From the NCBI GenBank assembly GCA_011390455.1, contig JAABSI010000003.1, forward strand, positions 1 through 64,000: a DNA stretch of 64,000 nt, read 5' to 3'. The notes beneath the pieces were generated by a model, which did not search any database, was not told the origin of the DNA, and saw only the letters and a list, made by a program, of their open reading frames with translations. Below, piece after piece: positions 45,159-53,952 of this stretch. Source of the DNA: Trueperaceae bacterium. GTDB lineage: Bacteria > Deinococcota > Deinococci > Deinococcales > Trueperaceae. The number at the start of each line of letters is the position of its first letter. The first letter of the stretch is position 1. The position numbers and the translations under genes were made by a program.

Positions 45159-46979
45159 TCAGGGTGCGCCCAGGTCGAGCCCCACCACCACCGGGTCGTG
45201 GTCCGAGGCGCGGTAGGGGCCGGGGTCGTACAGCAGGTCGATCTGCTCGGCGCTCTTGTAGCGGGTGAGGTAGTCGAGCGCGGTGGGTTCGTCGGCGTTC
45301 GCGTGCCAGGCCGCGGCGCCGGCGACCTGGAGGAGGAGCGTCGGCGAGGCGAAGGCGTAGTCGAGCGCCCCCCACTGGCCGTCGAACACGTAGGTGTACG
45401 CGCCGGCGCCTTCGAAGGCCGCCTGCAAGTCAACGTAGCCGGCCGCCACCAGCGTCCGGACGGGGTCCTCCATTTGGTACGCGTTCAGGTCGCCCACCAG
45501 CAGCACGTCGGGGTCGCCGACGCCGGTGGGGTCGGCGGCGAGCCAGCGGAGCATCGCCTCGAGGGCCTGGACGCGCGTGCGGTTGCACTCGCCCTGCCCG
45601 TCGCTCAGGTTCGGGGACCCGGGGCAGGGGCTCCCTTTGGACTTGAGGTGGGTGACGACCACCGTGAAGACCTCGCCGTGCGCGTCCGCGAACGATTGCG
45701 CCAGCATCGGGCGGTTGTACGCGGAGCCGAACGTCCGGTCGACGGCATCGTCGAGCACTGCCGGCGCGCCCACGGGCCCGACGCGCGCGGGCTGGTAGAC
45801 CAGCGCCACCTTGATCTCGTCCGTGCCCAGCCACGCCGCGTCGACGGCGGCATAGCGCCCGGGTTCGGTGGCGGCGTTCAGGCGCGCGACCAGGTCGGCC
45901 AGGGCGTCGGGGCCGTTCTCGATCTCCATGAGGCCCACCACGTCGGCGTCGAGCTCGGTGAAGGTGGCCACCAGCTTGGCGGCCTGCCGATCGAGCTCCT
46001 CGGGCGACTGGGCGCCGCGCGAGCCGATGGTGGTGAAGTAGTTGAGCACGTTCAGGCTCGCGACCCGCACGGCGCCGGGCACGGCGGGCGCCGGCGGCCG
46101 CACGTCGCCCGCGACGAAGGTGGGCAAGCCGCCGCCCATGGCGCCCAGGGTGCGCAACCGGTAGGTGTTGGGGCTCGCCTGGTTGCCGGCCCACGTGTAG
46201 GCCAGGACGCCCACCAGCCCGGTCGCGGTGGCGCCGCTGCGGAGCGTGCGGGTGCCCGTGAGCGGCCCGTCGCCCCCGAAGAGGATGGGGTCGGGGTTCT
46301 GATCGTTGAGGTCGTCGTCGAGGACGATGCGCGCGAGGTCGTTCGCCGCCTGGACCGCGGCGGCGGCGGGCCCGGGCAGGGCGATGGCAGTGGGTTGGGG
46401 CAGCCGCCCGCCGGCGGCCAGCGTCACCTGGCCGAAGCGGCCGAGCTGGTAGGTCTCGGTGACCGTCAGCGTCTGCGGGAAGCGCACGAGCATCCCCTCG
46501 TAGCGGTCGAGGTAGGCGGGGTCGGGGACCGGCAAGAACACGTCGACCGGCTCGACGCGTTGACCGGTGGCGCAGATCGTGACCTCGCTCGCGCGCACCT
46601 GCGTCTGCCCCTGGAAGTCGCCGGCCAGCCCGGTGACCACCACGAGGTCGCCCAGGGCGACCTCGTCGGCGTTGCGCTGGTAGACGAACAGGCCGTCGGA
46701 CGTGGCGGAGTCGCCGTCGCCGTCGGGGTCTTGGAGGTAGAAGCCGCGCAGCGCCGGCGCGCGGCCCTCGTAGTCGCCCACCACCACGCCCCGCGTGGTC
46801 ACGGTGTCGGTGGTGGTGGCGAAGGGCCCGGTGCCCTGGATCACGTACGTGGGCGTGTAGGGCGCGGTGCACGCGTCGGCGGCCGGGGTGGCCTGAGCGC
46901 CGGCGGTGGCGGTCAAGGCGACGGTCAGCGCAGCAGCGGCGGCGCGCATCGCCGGGATCGACGGGTAGGGACGGGGCAT
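45159..46979 (-). CDS. Secreted endonuclease/exonuclease/phosphatase (ExeM/NucH type)
   Basis: The 606-residue protein has a signal peptide (residues 11-30, AAAALTVALTATAGAQA). An OB-fold-like region follows (TTRGVVVGDYEGRAPALRGFYLQDPDGDGDSATSDGLFVY), then an exonuclease-endonuclease-phosphatase domain from about residue 310. Catalytic motifs are VASLNVLNYF (Asn), LMEIENG (Glu), VVVTHLKSKG, LLVGDLNAYQMEDP (Asp-Leu-Asn) and YRASDHDPVVVG (Asp-His). This is the ExeM/NucH extracellular nuclease type, which degrades DNA outside the cell. I preferred the ATG at 46979 with GAGGTG upstream to the GTG at 46985. Confidence 0.92.
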   Translation of the reverse strand: MPRPYPSIPAMRAAAAALTVALTATAGAQATPAADACTAPYTPTYVIQGTGPFATTTDTVTTRGVVVGDYEGRAPALRGFYLQDPDGDGDSATSDGLFVYQRNADEVALGDLVVVTGLAGDFQGQTQVRASEVTICATGQRVEPVDVFLPVPDPAYLDRYEGMLVRFPQTLTVTETYQLGRFGQVTLAAGGRLPQPTAIALPGPAAAAVQAANDLARIVLDDDLNDQNPDPILFGGDGPLTGTRTLRSGATATGLVGVLAYTWAGNQASPNTYRLRTLGAMGGGLPTFVAGDVRPPAPAVPGAVRVASLNVLNYFTTIGSRGAQSPEELDRQAAKLVATFTELDADVVGLMEIENGPDALADLVARLNAATEPGRYAAVDAAWLGTDEIKVALVYQPARVGPVGAPAVLDDAVDRTFGSAYNRPMLAQSFADAHGEVFTVVVTHLKSKGSPCPGSPNLSDGQGECNRTRVQALEAMLRWLAADPTGVGDPDVLLVGDLNAYQMEDPVRTLVAAGYVDLQAAFEGAGAYTYVFDGQWGALDYAFASPTLLLQVAGAAAWHANADEPTALDYLTRYKSAEQIDLLYDPGPYRASDHDPVVVGLDLGAP

Positions 46980-47139
46980 GGGCACCTCGGGGACCGGTGG
47001 GGTGGTTCGTCGGGTGGATCGCGAGGGCGCGTCGGCGCCGGGTCCGGGGGTCAGCCTACCGGGACACGGTCAGGGGAACGTCGGTGTGGCGAGCTCCCTG
47101 CCCGGAGCCGTGGGCGCACGATGCCCGAGGCGCCGCCGC

Positions 47140-47910
47140 TCACAACCCGACGAGGCGCCCCAGGACGATCATGCCGACCGCGCCGGCGGTGAAGGCGCCC
47201 GCCGCGCGCATGGGATCGATCTCTTCGAGCGCGTCGGGGAGGAGGTCGCTGACGACCAGGAACAGCATGGCGCCGGCCGCGAAGCCGAGGCCGAAGGGGA
47301 GCAGCGGTTCGAAGAGCCACATGAGCCAAGCGGCGAAGGGAGCGGCGATCGGCTGCGGCACGCTGGTGACCAGCGCCCAGCCCATGCACTGCCAGATCGA
47401 GAGGCCCTTCGCGCGCAGCGCGAGCGTGATGGCGATCGCCTCGGGGACGTTGTGGACCGCGAGCGCGGCCACGACGGCGATGCCGAAGCCCGCCTCACCC
47501 GAGCCGAAGGCGACGCCGATCGCGATGCCCTCGGGCAGCGAGTGCGCGGTCATCGCCGCCACGATCATGACCGCCCCGGCGCCACCCGTCGCCCGCAGCC
47601 CGAAGGGATCGAAGGCCTCGCGACCCTGTACCCATCGCGCCACGCCCGCGAAGAAGAGCGCCCCGAGCGCGATCCCTACGGCGACCTCCCACGCCTGTAA
47701 GCCGGGCGCACGACGAAGCCCCTCGCCGACGAGTTGGACCAGGCTCGCGGCGGCCATCATGCCGGCCGCCACCGCCGACAGGGTCGCCGCGGCCTTCTTG
47801 GAGAGGTCCTTGAGGAAGAAGAAGGGCGCCACGCCCAGCGCCATCGACAGGTCGGCCAGCACCGCGGCGAAGAACGTGATCGTCAGCAGGCGCAGCAGTT
47901 CGGCGTCCAT
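47140..47910 (-). CDS. ZIP-family metal transporter
   Basis: The 256-residue protein has eight predicted helices. The metal-binding helices carry MTAHSLPEGIAIGVAFG and ALAVHNVPEAIAITLALR, the hallmark histidine/glutamate motifs of ZIP transporters (GufA-like branch). ZIP proteins usually import zinc or other divalent metals. The cytoplasmic histidine-rich loop of some members is absent. GGAG precedes the ATG. Confidence 0.93.
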   Translation of the reverse strand: MDAELLRLLTITFFAAVLADLSMALGVAPFFFLKDLSKKAAATLSAVAAGMMAAASLVQLVGEGLRRAPGLQAWEVAVGIALGALFFAGVARWVQGREAFDPFGLRATGGAGAVMIVAAMTAHSLPEGIAIGVAFGSGEAGFGIAVVAALAVHNVPEAIAITLALRAKGLSIWQCMGWALVTSVPQPIAAPFAAWLMWLFEPLLPFGLGFAAGAMLFLVVSDLLPDALEEIDPMRAAGAFTAGAVGMIVLGRLVGL

Positions 47911-48028
47911 GCTCCCTCCCGTTCACCCGGCGATCCCTGGCGCGGGTACCGCGACGATTCGCCTGGAGGAGCTCGACGCGCGAGCAGGCGTTCGTGCGCG
48001 TGCGCCGCGCTGGCTCGATGGTAGCGCG

Positions 48029-48391
48029 CTACTCGCGTTCCAGGACGACGGTCGCCGGCTCGGTCGCCCCCGGACCCCACCAGGTCCCCGCGAACCGGTC
48101 CTTCTCGAAGGTCCCGTCGAGCGGGGTCGGGGCGTCCATGAGGCCGCCCGACAGCGTCATCGACGCGTCGTCGCCCACTACGGTGCCGGCGACGTCGAGG
48201 TTCATGAAGACGACGAACGCACTGCCGCTGAGGACGCCGTCTTCCTCGATCAGGGTCAGCAGCATGGGGGAGCCACGCGTGTTCCCGGGGAGGGTGACGG
48301 TGCCCGACCACGTGCCCGTCGCGCTCCCGCCGCCGCACGCGGACAGCGCGAGCAGCGCGGCGAGGCTCGCCGCCAAAATGCCGATTCTCAT
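48029..48391 (-). CDS. Small lipoprotein of unknown function
   Basis: The 120-residue protein has a lipobox (LLALSAC, cysteine near 19) and a predicted lipocalin-like or beta-barrel domain of about 95 residues (GTWSGTVTLPGN, LLTLIEEDGVLSGSAFV, FEKDRFAGTWW). The repeated G-TW-G pattern suggests a short antiparallel barrel. A TAGCTT box ends 7 bases before the ATG. Confidence 0.65.
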   Translation of the reverse strand: MRIGILAASLAALLALSACGGGSATGTWSGTVTLPGNTRGSPMLLTLIEEDGVLSGSAFVVFMNLDVAGTVVGDDASMTLSGGLMDAPTPLDGTFEKDRFAGTWWGPGATEPATVVLERE

Positions 48392-48398
48392 GCCGGGG

Positions 48399-48404
48399 AA
48401 GCTA
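48399..48404 (-). promoter_or_regulatory. TANNNT -10 box, leaderless promoter for the lipoprotein gene
   Basis: On the minus strand the box is TAGCTT, 7 bases before the ATG at 48391. Confidence 0.5.
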
Positions 48405-48584
48405 GCACGGTCGGGGGGTGGGCGCCGTGACGACGCCGCTACGGCGTGCGCGGGCGCCTGGAGGGCGCCATGGCATCGCGCGCCGTGGCGCAGGACCCTG
48501 CGCCGGTTCGGTGGTCGGTAGGCTGGGTGTGCCCGATGGGGGCCCGCCTCGACCGTCGGGCCGCGTCGGTCGCGGGAGGTCGGC

Positions 48585-48959
48585 ATGCCCACCAGCGTCA
48601 CCGTGATCATCACCCTGGCCTTGCTCTTCTACTCGATCGGCGTGTGGAGCGAGCGCCTCGTCGGGCGGCTCCAGCCTTGGCACCTCGGGTTCTTCGTCCT
48701 GGGGCTCGCGGCCGACACGCTGGGCACGGGGATGATGTTCGAGTACGCCGGCGGCATGACGGCCGACGTCCACGGCATCACGGGTCTCCTGGCGATCTTG
48801 CTCATGCTGGTGCACGCGGTCTGGGCCGCCTTCGTCCTGGTGCGGCGGGACGAGCGCTGGATCACGCGGTTCCATCGGTTCAGCGTCTTCGTGTGGTTGG
48901 TGTGGCTGGTGCCGTACTTCAGCCCAATGTTCTTCGCGATGGCGGAGCAGGCGGGCTAG
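48585..48959 (+). CDS. HsmA-family membrane protein
   Basis: The 124-residue protein has four membrane helices and matches the HsmA/TIGR03987 family. Evidence is the opening IITLALLFYSIGVWSERLVGRLQPWHLGFFVLGLAADTLGT, the histidine in DVHGITGLLAILLMLVHAVWA and the end FHRFSVFVWLVWLVPYFSPMF. The histidines could hold heme, but this is not shown. GGGAGG precedes the ATG. Confidence 0.85.
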   Translation: MPTSVTVIITLALLFYSIGVWSERLVGRLQPWHLGFFVLGLAADTLGTGMMFEYAGGMTADVHGITGLLAILLMLVHAVWAAFVLVRRDERWITRFHRFSVFVWLVWLVPYFSPMFFAMAEQAG

Positions 48960-48996
48960 GCCGGGGTCGTTCGGCGACCGCGGAGGATTCCACGAG

Positions 48997-49024
48997 CAGG
49001 GCCCCGCGTTGCGGCGGGGCCCTG
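48997..49024. terminator. Bidirectional terminator between HsmA-like gene and tRNA-Ala
   Basis: CAGGGCCCCGC and GCGGGGCCCTG form a perfect 11-base-pair stem around GTTGCG. It lies 10 bases past the tRNA 3-prime end and 37 bases after the HsmA-like stop, so it can serve both convergent transcripts. Confidence 0.7.
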
Positions 49025-49030
49025 AGGTAC

Positions 49031-49107
<77 letters not shown>

Positions 49108-49231
49108 AAGCGCCCAACAGCGTACCCGCGACCCCCATGGGTGTCAACCGATGCGGAACGCGCAGCGCCCGCCGCGACGTGCATCCGGCCACCGCGCAGC
49201 ACCGCCCCGCCGTCGGCGACGGAGTGCCGTG

Positions 49232-49237
49232 TACCAT
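49232..49237 (+). promoter_or_regulatory. TANNNT -10 box, leaderless promoter for the Sel1-type gene
   Basis: TACCAT ends 8 bases before the ATG at 49246. Confidence 0.5.
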
Positions 49238-49245
49238 GGCGGCAC

Positions 49246-51249
49246 ATGATTCCGAACGCGTGCGTGGTCGAGGTGATCGAACGGGTCCCGGACGCCGACG
49301 TGGCGATCGTCGCGGCGCGCGTCGGCGAGCGGCTCGGCATGCCGCAAGAGCGGGTGCGTCAGCTCATCGATGGGCGCACCGGGCCCATCACCCGGGCGCT
49401 GCGTCCCGAGAAGGCGGACGCGATCGCCCAGACGTTCGAGGCGGCCGGCGTGCGGGTGGTCATCCGCGCGGCCGATGCCGACGAGATCGAGGAGGCGCGC
49501 GGCGCCGGTGGGGCCGCCCAGCCCGGCGCCGCGGCGGCCGCTGCGGCACCGAGCGACCCCGAACCCGAGGGGGACGCCGACCTCGACCCCGATCTCGGTT
49601 CCGAGTCGGAGGTCGAGCCGGAGCCCGAAGCGGACCTCGGCTACGAGCCCGAAGCCGACCTCGACCCCGAGCTCGAACCGGAGGTGCCCGCCGAGCCCGT
49701 GCTCGATGCGGAGCCCGACCGGGAGGTGCTGCCGGAGCCGGTGTTCGATCCGGAGCCGGAGCCGGAGCCGACCCCCGAACCAGACCCCGAACCGGACCTC
49801 GAGCCGGAGTTCGACGTCGATCCAGCCCTGCAGTTCGCGGGCGAGCGTCCGTCGGAGTTGGACCCGGAGTCCGCGCGCGCGCTCGAGGCGGCGTACGAAG
49901 CCGACCCCACGCCGACCTTCGAACCCGAACCCGACCTGGCCCTGGACGACGACCTGGTTCCCGGCCCCGACGCCCCGTCCGAGCGCGGGTTGGCGCGGGA
50001 GGTCGCGTACATCTTCGCGACGGGTGAGGCGCCTGCGTGGCGTGGGGAGAGCGTCGACCTCGACGCGCCCGAACCGGGCGAGGAGGAGTGGGTCGAAGAC
50101 GTCGACGCCCCGCCCGCGGCCGGGGGGCCGGGGGGCATCCTCGACGTCGTGGACGTCGACGAGCCCTTCCACGACGCAGCCGCCGACGACGGCATGGGGC
50201 ATGAAGCGCGGGGCGAGGTGGTGCGCACCGAGGCCGCCCGGGCCCACGACGCCTTCCCGCCCGTGGGCGGCTGGGACGCCGAGGGGGCGGGGGCCTGGAG
50301 CACCCGGCGCGGCACGTCGGATGCCGATGACGCCTCCGACGCGGCTTCGCCCCTTCCCGAGGTCCCCTCGTTCGCGATCGGGCGCGCGTCGCGGCGGCGC
50401 GATGGCGCGTCGGAGGCCGACGCCTCCGGGGCCCCGAGGGCCCCGCAAGCGCCGCCGATCGAGGTGGTGGACGCAGACTACGGGCCGGCCGCAGCCTTCG
50501 AGGACGCCCCGATGGCGCCGGCAGCTCGCCCGGTCCCGACGGCGTGGCGCGGCCTGGGCGGGGCGGAGGCCGGTCCGGCGCGGCCCCCCTCGGCGCGCCT
50601 CCCGCGGCGGAACACCCCCATCGAGGAGCCCCGGTTCGTGTTCGACGAGCCGCCGCTGCGCCGGCGCACGCTCATGTTGGTCGCGCTGGGGGTCGCGGTG
50701 GTGCTGTTCGTGCTCGCCCAGTGGTGGGTGGCGAGCCGCGCCAGCGCGGCGGGCATCGATCCGTTCGACGCGTACCGTCGCGGCGAGTTCGCGGCGGCGC
50801 GCGCCGTGTGGGACGCCGAGGCCGCCGCCGGGGACGCGTCCGCGCGCTTCATGCTCGGGTATCTGGCGGAGGCCGGCTTGGGGGCCCCGTGGAGCGCACG
50901 CACGGCGGCGGGGTGGTACCGGGCCGCGGCGGACGTGGGCCACGCCGAAGCGATGTGGCGGCTGGCGCGTCTGTACGAGGTGGGTTTGGGCGTCGGTCCC
51001 GACACGGTCGAGGCGCGCCGCTGGTACCGCTCCGCGGCGCAGGCGGGCCACGCCGAGGCGGCGTTCGCGTGGGGTCGGATCGTCTTGCGCGACGCCGGGG
51101 TCGCGCTGGGCGCGGGCGTCGCTCCCCAGGTCGCCGCCGCCACCGCGGCCGAGGCGGCAGCCGCCTTCGAGCGCGCGGTCGAACTCGGTTGGCACGAGGC
51201 CGCGCCCTACGCCGCGGCCTTCGGCGCCCTCGTGGTGGAGGCGCCGTGA
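49246..51249 (+). CDS. L7/L12-like domain, acidic linker, one helix, Sel1 repeats
   Basis: The 667-residue protein has four parts. The first is an N domain (residues 6-75; DVAIVAARVGERLGMPQERVRQLI... RPEKADAIAQTFEAAGVRVVI) that aligns without gaps with that of the protein at 28819-30237. Next is a very acidic, proline-rich linker (about 100-245) of repeated EPEPD/EPEAD units. One membrane helix follows at about 474-493 (LMLVALGVAVVLFVLAQWWV). The outer domain carries Sel1 repeats (ARFMLGYLAEAGLGAPWSARTAAGWYRAAADVGHAEAMWRL). A signalling or scaffold role across the membrane is plausible. The ATG at 49246 follows a TACCAT box by 8 bases. Confidence 0.75.
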   Translation: MIPNACVVEVIERVPDADVAIVAARVGERLGMPQERVRQLIDGRTGPITRALRPEKADAIAQTFEAAGVRVVIRAADADEIEEARGAGGAAQPGAAAAAAAPSDPEPEGDADLDPDLGSESEVEPEPEADLGYEPEADLDPELEPEVPAEPVLDAEPDREVLPEPVFDPEPEPEPTPEPDPEPDLEPEFDVDPALQFAGERPSELDPESARALEAAYEADPTPTFEPEPDLALDDDLVPGPDAPSERGLAREVAYIFATGEAPAWRGESVDLDAPEPGEEEWVEDVDAPPAAGGPGGILDVVDVDEPFHDAAADDGMGHEARGEVVRTEAARAHDAFPPVGGWDAEGAGAWSTRRGTSDADDASDAASPLPEVPSFAIGRASRRRDGASEADASGAPRAPQAPPIEVVDADYGPAAAFEDAPMAPAARPVPTAWRGLGGAEAGPARPPSARLPRRNTPIEEPRFVFDEPPLRRRTLMLVALGVAVVLFVLAQWWVASRASAAGIDPFDAYRRGEFAAARAVWDAEAAAGDASARFMLGYLAEAGLGAPWSARTAAGWYRAAADVGHAEAMWRLARLYEVGLGVGPDTVEARRWYRSAAQAGHAEAAFAWGRIVLRDAGVALGAGVAPQVAAATAAEAAAAFERAVELGWHEAAPYAAAFGALVVEAP

Positions 51250-51282
51250 GCCCGATCTCAGCCGCGGCACAGCCGCGCCCGC

Positions 51283-51288
51283 TAGGCT
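51283..51288 (+). promoter_or_regulatory. TANNNT -10 box, leaderless promoter for the DUF11-like gene
   Basis: TAGGCT ends 7 bases before the ATG at 51296. Confidence 0.5.
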
Positions 51289-51295
51289 GGAGCCC

Positions 51296-51832
51296 ATGAC
51301 GCACCGAATCCGTCCGGCCGCGCTCGCGCTCTTCGTCGCCGCGTGGTCGCTGTTCGCCGCCGGGATCGCCCAAGAGGGCGACCCGGTCCCCGCCGACCCA
51401 CCCGCCGCCAACCCGGTCTCCATCGAGCTCGAGGTGTACGTCGTCAGTCAGGTCACGCGCGACGACGGCACCCGCGAGGAGCGCTTCACCGAGGCGAGCG
51501 AGGCGCGCCCCGGTCAGGTGGTCGAGTACCGCTTGATCGTGCGCAACGTCGGGGACGAGACCCTGCCGGCAGGCATCGTCGTCGTGACCGGGCCGGTGCC
51601 CGAGGGGACGCAGTACGTGGCCTTCTCGGCGACCCCGAGCGACGAGGGGCTCCTCACCGAGTTCTCCGCCGACCGCGGCACCACCTTCTACGAGACCAAC
51701 GTCTTCGTCGGTCAGGGCGAGCAGCGCCGCATCGCGGAGCCCACCAGCTACGACGCCGTGCGCTGGACGCTGCTCGAGGAGTTCGAGCCCGAGCAGGAGC
51801 TCACGCTCGTCTACCGCGTGACCGTGCGCTAG
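51296..51832 (+). CDS. Secreted DUF11-like protein
   Basis: The 178-residue protein has a signal peptide (residues 8-25, ALALFVAAWSLFAAGIAQ). A single DUF11-type beta-sandwich follows: ARPGQVVEYRLIVRNVGDETLPAGIVVVTGPVPEGTQYV is the conserved core. Such domains occur in cell-surface proteins. 46 bases follow the previous gene, but it has its own promoter box. A perfect 13-base-pair hairpin follows. Confidence 0.82.
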   Translation: MTHRIRPAALALFVAAWSLFAAGIAQEGDPVPADPPAANPVSIELEVYVVSQVTRDDGTREERFTEASEARPGQVVEYRLIVRNVGDETLPAGIVVVTGPVPEGTQYVAFSATPSDEGLLTEFSADRGTTFYETNVFVGQGEQRRIAEPTSYDAVRWTLLEEFEPEQELTLVYRVTVR

Positions 51833-51856
51833 CGACCGGCCCCGATCGCCACGACC

Positions 51857-51886
51857 GCGGGCGCGACGCCGAAGCGTCGCGCCCGC
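51857..51886. terminator. Bidirectional terminator, 13-base-pair stem
   Basis: GCGGGCGCGACGC pairs perfectly with GCGTCGCGCCCGC around a CGAA tetraloop. It lies between the DUF11-like gene and the convergent ABC exporter gene. Confidence 0.7.
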
Positions 51887-51907
51887 TCGCATGGCGCCGT
51901 CCGAACG

Positions 51908-53887
51908 TCAGACCTCTTGGTACTGGAGTTCGTACAGCTTGCGGTAGTAGCCCCCCTCGACCTTGAGCAGCTCCGCGTGCTTGCCCTGCTCGATCAGCTT
52001 CCCCTTGCGCAGGACCAGGATGCGGTCGACGTCCTGGATCGTCGAGAGCCGGTGGGCGATCACGATGCTCGTGCGCCCCTGCATCAGCTTCTTCAGGGCG
52101 TCCTGGATCAGCTCTTCGGTCTCGGTGTCGACGTTGGCGGTCGCTTCGTCGAGCACCAGGAGGATGTCGGGGTTCTGCACCAGCGCGCGCGCGAAGGCGA
52201 GCAGCTGCTTCTGCCCGGTCGAGAAGCCTGCGCCGCGCTCGCGCACCGGGGTGTCGTACTTGAGCGGCAGCCGGTCGATGAAGGCGTGCGCGTTGACGAA
52301 GCGCGCGGCCTCGATCACCCGGTCGAGCGGGATCGAGTCGTCGCCCAGGGTGATGTTGCTGCGCACCGTGCCGCTGAACAGGAAGGGGTCTTGCAGCACG
52401 ATGCCCACGTGGCGCCGCAGGTCGGTCTGGGCCAGGTCGCGCACGTCGTGCCCGTCGATGCGCACGGCGCCCTTCTGGACGTCGTAGAAGCGGCTGACGA
52501 GGCTGATCACGGTCGTCTTGCCGGCGCCGGTGTGGCCGACGAAGGCGACCGACTCGCCCGGCTTGATCGTCAGGTCGAGCCCGCGCAGCACCCAGTCCTC
52601 GTCGTCGTAGGCGAACCAGGCGTCCTCGAAGCGGACCTCGCCGCGGAAGCGGCCCTCGAGCGGCAGCGGCACGTCCTTGTCGACGACCAGCTCCGGCGTG
52701 TCGATCAGGCTGAAGATGCGCTCGGCCGAGGCCATCGCCGACTGCAGCGTGTTGAAGCGGTCCGAGAGCTCCTGCAGCGGCCGGAAGTACATCTGCGCGT
52801 ACTGCACGAAGGCGATGAGCACGCCGATCGTCAACACGTCGCCGACGCCCGGCCCGACGAGCTGGAAGGCGGCGTAGTACAGGATCAGCGACACCGCGAT
52901 CGCGCTGGCGACGTTGACGGCGGGGAAGAAGAGGCTGAACCAGCGGATCTGCTCGACGTACGCGTCGAGCAGGCTCAGGTTGATCTGGTCGAAGCGCCGG
53001 GCGTTGCGCTGCTCGCGGTTGAAGAGCTGCACCGTGGTCATGCCGCTCAGGTTCTCGGCGAGGAAGGCGTTCGAGCGCGAGGTGCGCAGCCGGACCACCC
53101 GGAAGGCGTCGCGGATCCGGCGCCGCAGGTAGTTGAGCGTCAGGAACAGCACGGGCATGATCGTGAGGGTCACGAGCGCCAGGCGCCAATCGATGGTGAA
53201 CATGTAGATCGTCAAGCCGATGATCAGGCCGATGTCGGCGATCAGCCCGACGACCCCGTCGGTCATCGCGGTCTGGATCGCCTCGACGTCGCTGGTGATG
53301 CGGGTGATCAGGCGCCCGACCGGGGTGCGGTCGAAGAAGCCGAGGTGCAGCCGCTGGATCTTCTCGAAGGTGTCGCGACGCAGGTCGTAGATCACGTGCT
53401 GGCCGATCCAGGCGACCAGGTAGGTGTAGCCGTAGCGCAACCCGAAGTTCAGGAGCCGCAGCCCCAGGTACACCGCGACGATGCCGAGCAGGCCCGCCAG
53501 GCGTTCGTCGACGGTCCAGCCGTCGTAGGGCGGCACGCTCGCGACGATGAAGCGGTCGACCGCGGTCGCCACCAGCCGCGGGAAGGCCGGCACGATCGCC
53601 GAGTAGACCAGCAGCAGCGCGACCGCGCCGATCATCGGGCCGCGGTAGGGCTTGAGGTATCCGAAGAGCCGCCGCGAGAGGTTGCGGTCGAAGCCGGCCA
53701 CCATCTTCTCGCCGTCCTCGTCGAGCTTCCCTTCCGCCTTCATGCCGCGGCGCGTCGTGCGGCGGCGCGCCCGGTGGTCGGCCTTCTCGCGCTCGACGTC
53801 GTAGTCCGGGTCGACCATCCCGCCGACGGTCGGGTCGGCGAGCGGGCGCCGCGGCGCGTCGTCGTTGGGCTTCATGGGCGGGGTCAT
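51908..53887 (-). CDS. ABC exporter half, catalytic-site subunit
   Basis: The 659-residue membrane-NBD fusion has an extra charged N-terminal 75 residues, six helices, and an ATPase domain with Walker A GHTGAGKTT (about 448-456) and Walker B LLVLDEATANVD, keeping the catalytic glutamate. Its signature is degenerate: FSTGQKQ instead of LSGGQ. Its partner has the opposite defects, so together they form a TM287/TM288-like heterodimer with one catalytic and one degenerate site. Its ATG overlaps the stop of a 22-codon linker ORF. Such exporters move drugs or lipids. Confidence 0.92.
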   Translation of the reverse strand: MTPPMKPNDDAPRRPLADPTVGGMVDPDYDVEREKADHRARRRTTRRGMKAEGKLDEDGEKMVAGFDRNLSRRLFGYLKPYRGPMIGAVALLLVYSAIVPAFPRLVATAVDRFIVASVPPYDGWTVDERLAGLLGIVAVYLGLRLLNFGLRYGYTYLVAWIGQHVIYDLRRDTFEKIQRLHLGFFDRTPVGRLITRITSDVEAIQTAMTDGVVGLIADIGLIIGLTIYMFTIDWRLALVTLTIMPVLFLTLNYLRRRIRDAFRVVRLRTSRSNAFLAENLSGMTTVQLFNREQRNARRFDQINLSLLDAYVEQIRWFSLFFPAVNVASAIAVSLILYYAAFQLVGPGVGDVLTIGVLIAFVQYAQMYFRPLQELSDRFNTLQSAMASAERIFSLIDTPELVVDKDVPLPLEGRFRGEVRFEDAWFAYDDEDWVLRGLDLTIKPGESVAFVGHTGAGKTTVISLVSRFYDVQKGAVRIDGHDVRDLAQTDLRRHVGIVLQDPFLFSGTVRSNITLGDDSIPLDRVIEAARFVNAHAFIDRLPLKYDTPVRERGAGFSTGQKQLLAFARALVQNPDILLVLDEATANVDTETEELIQDALKKLMQGRTSIVIAHRLSTIQDVDRILVLRKGKLIEQGKHAELLKVEGGYYRKLYELQYQEV

Positions 53888-53952
53888 ACGGTCTCCAGAT
53901 CCTGTTCGAGCTGCTGCCGACGCGGGCGTCGGCCACGGTGCGGCGTGGTCAT
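53884..53952 (-). CDS. 22-residue linker ORF, duplicated tail of the ABC partner
   Basis: The ATG overlaps the stop of the upstream exporter gene and the TGA overlaps the ATG of the next one (ATGA at both ends). The product ends RRQQLEQDLETV, identical to the last residues of the upstream exporter. A direct DNA repeat of about 40 bases (53884-53921 and 53949-53986, two mismatches early in it) shows it arose by local duplication of the gene end. It may keep the two genes translationally coupled. Confidence 0.6.
   Translation of the reverse strand: MTTPHRGRRPRRQQLEQDLETV

Noticed and set aside
45159..46985. GTG at 46985 as nuclease start
   Set aside because: The ATG two codons later has the better-placed GAGGTG ribosome site.
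49555..49990. Repeated acidic coding stretch as a possible CRISPR-like or DNA repeat array
   Set aside because: The units vary in length and follow codons (Glu-Pro/Asp-Pro); they encode a protein linker and have no constant repeat-spacer structure.
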